Positions 63,223-64,000 of a stretch of DNA of 64,000 nt are shown piece after piece. How positions within the stretch are numbered: the stretch's first letter is position 1; every line of letters begins with the position of its first letter. A program made the position numbers and the translations under genes. The DNA is from Sphingobacterium alkalisoli (GTDB taxonomy: Bacteria; Bacteroidota; Bacteroidia; Sphingobacteriales; Sphingobacteriaceae): the NCBI RefSeq assembly GCF_005049105.1, contig NZ_SUKA01000010.1, forward strand, positions 84,935-148,934, given 5' to 3'. The notes under the pieces are model-generated. The model did no database searches. It was not told the origin of the DNA and was given only the letters and a program-made list of their open reading frames with translations.

Positions 63223-64000
63223 ATGAAAAAGACGATACTAATCACCGGAGGCGCCGGCTTCATAGGTTCCCACGTAGTCCGCGAGTTTGTAACCAAATAT
63301 CCGGAATACCAGATTGTGAATCTGGATGCGCTTACCTATGCAGGTAACCTGGAGAACCTAAAGGATATTGAGGACGCACCAAACTACAGCTTTGTCAAAG
63401 CTGATATAACCGATGCCGCCCATATCCTGGATGTCTTTAAGCAATACCTGCCCGATGGAGTAATCCATTTAGCGGCGGAATCCCATGTGGACCGCTCGAT
63501 CACGGATCCTACCGCCTTTGTGATGACCAATGTGATCGGTACGGTAAACCTGTTGAATGCAGCAAGGGAAATCTGGAAGGACAGCTACGAAGGTAAGCGT
63601 TTTCACCATGTCTCCACGGACGAAGTATTTGGAGCGTTGGGCGAGACAGGTCTTTTTACGGAAGATACCAAATACGATCCACATTCCCCGTATTCGGCAT
63701 CCAAGGCCTCTTCCGACCATTTTGTACGCGCATACCACGATACCTACGGTCTTCCGATGGTGCTGACCAACTGTTCGAACAATTACGGTCCCAACCACTT
63801 TCCGGAAAAGCTGATCCCGCTCTGTATCCACAATATCCTGAACAACAAACCGCTCCCGATCTACGGAGACGGAAAATATACCCGCGATTGGCTATTTGTC
63901 ATCGATCACGCAAAGGCCATCGACCTGGTGTACCATAATGGTAAAAACGGGGACAGTTACAATGTGGGCGGGTTCAACGAGTGGCAGAACATCGATCTGG
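63223..64000 (+). CDS. rfbB: dTDP-glucose 4,6-dehydratase, 3' end beyond the window
   Basis: Makes dTDP-4-keto-6-deoxyglucose, the precursor of rhamnose and other deoxysugars. 259 residues are visible and the frame is still open at the right edge. Landmarks: ILITGGAGFIGSHVV (NAD), NLDALTYAGNLENL, HLAAESHVDRSI, the catalytic STDEVFG with Asp-Glu, YSASKASSDHFV with Tyr/Lys, and SNNYGPNHFPEKLIP. The S-T-D-E motif separates it from epimerases. It starts four bases after the epimerase stop, so it is in the same operon; rfbA, rfbC or rfbD are to be expected downstream. Confidence 0.95.
   Translation, partial: MKKTILITGGAGFIGSHVVREFVTKYPEYQIVNLDALTYAGNLENLKDIEDAPNYSFVKADITDAAHILDVFKQYLPDGVIHLAAESHVDRSITDPTAFVMTNVIGTVNLLNAAREIWKDSYEGKRFHHVSTDEVFGALGETGLFTEDTKYDPHSPYSASKASSDHFVRAYHDTYGLPMVLTNCSNNYGPNHFPEKLIPLCIHNILNNKPLPIYGDGKYTRDWLFVIDHAKAIDLVYHNGKNGDSYNVGGFNEWQNIDL

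Noticed and set aside
1..64000. tRNA or rRNA genes, prophage or complete insertion sequences
   Set aside because: I saw no cloverleaf-like CCA-ending sequence, no rRNA core sequence, and no transposase, integrase or phage structural gene.

Overview
The window looks like chromosomal DNA from a member of the Bacteroidota, most likely Sphingobacteriales. The reasons are DUF5686 and PorP/SprF family proteins, a type IX (T9SS type B) sorting domain, a transmembrane TPR regulator with a LuxR-type helix-turn-helix, and promoters that fit the Bacteroidota pattern TTTG-N18/19-TAnnTTTG instead of a sigma70 pattern. It contains no rRNA, no tRNA that I can see, no prophage and no CRISPR array.

Region 1 (1-22.6 kb) is mostly housekeeping: the end of nuoN, a DUF5686 outer-membrane protein, enoyl-CoA hydratase, an AI-2E family permease, a phosphopantetheinyl transferase, dcd, prfB with an intact programmed +1 frameshift, pgi, a tail-specific protease, a TPR protein, rarA, an exonuclease, mannose-1-phosphate guanylyltransferase, a metallophosphoesterase lipoprotein pair and a SNF2 helicase. 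Three copies of a 142-bp (or deleted) inverted-repeat element flanked by 11-bp direct repeats sit between these genes. Two copies of a hairpin with a conserved CUCCCCG loop and a T9 tract, one on each strand, look like a small RNA family.

Region 2 (22.8-28.2 kb) is a signalling block: a propeller-type sensor histidine kinase, then a 7TM protein, a NarL-type response regulator and a second, paralogous 7TM protein.

Region 3 (28.4-40.6 kb) is a surface-adhesin block: a CpsB-like phosphatase, a 2144-residue protein of 14 tandem modules ending in a T9SS type B domain, its PorP/SprF partner, a PorE-like OmpA protein, and a transmembrane TPR-LuxR regulator behind an 18-bp perfect palindrome.

Region 4 (41-64 kb) is an exopolysaccharide/capsule locus with a long leader: initiating sugar transferase, two envelope proteins, a second CpsB, Wza, Wzc with a YG-repeat tail, Wzy, a nitroreductase-like protein, Wzx, pyruvyl transferase, four further sugar-acting proteins, then a nucleotide-sugar set (UDP-glucose dehydrogenase, a galacturonokinase-like GHMP kinase, a nucleotidyltransferase, a UDP-glucuronate 4-epimerase and the start of rfbB). 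The part from about 46.5 to 58.6 kb is visibly richer in A+T than its flanks and probably has a different history. The window ends inside rfbB.
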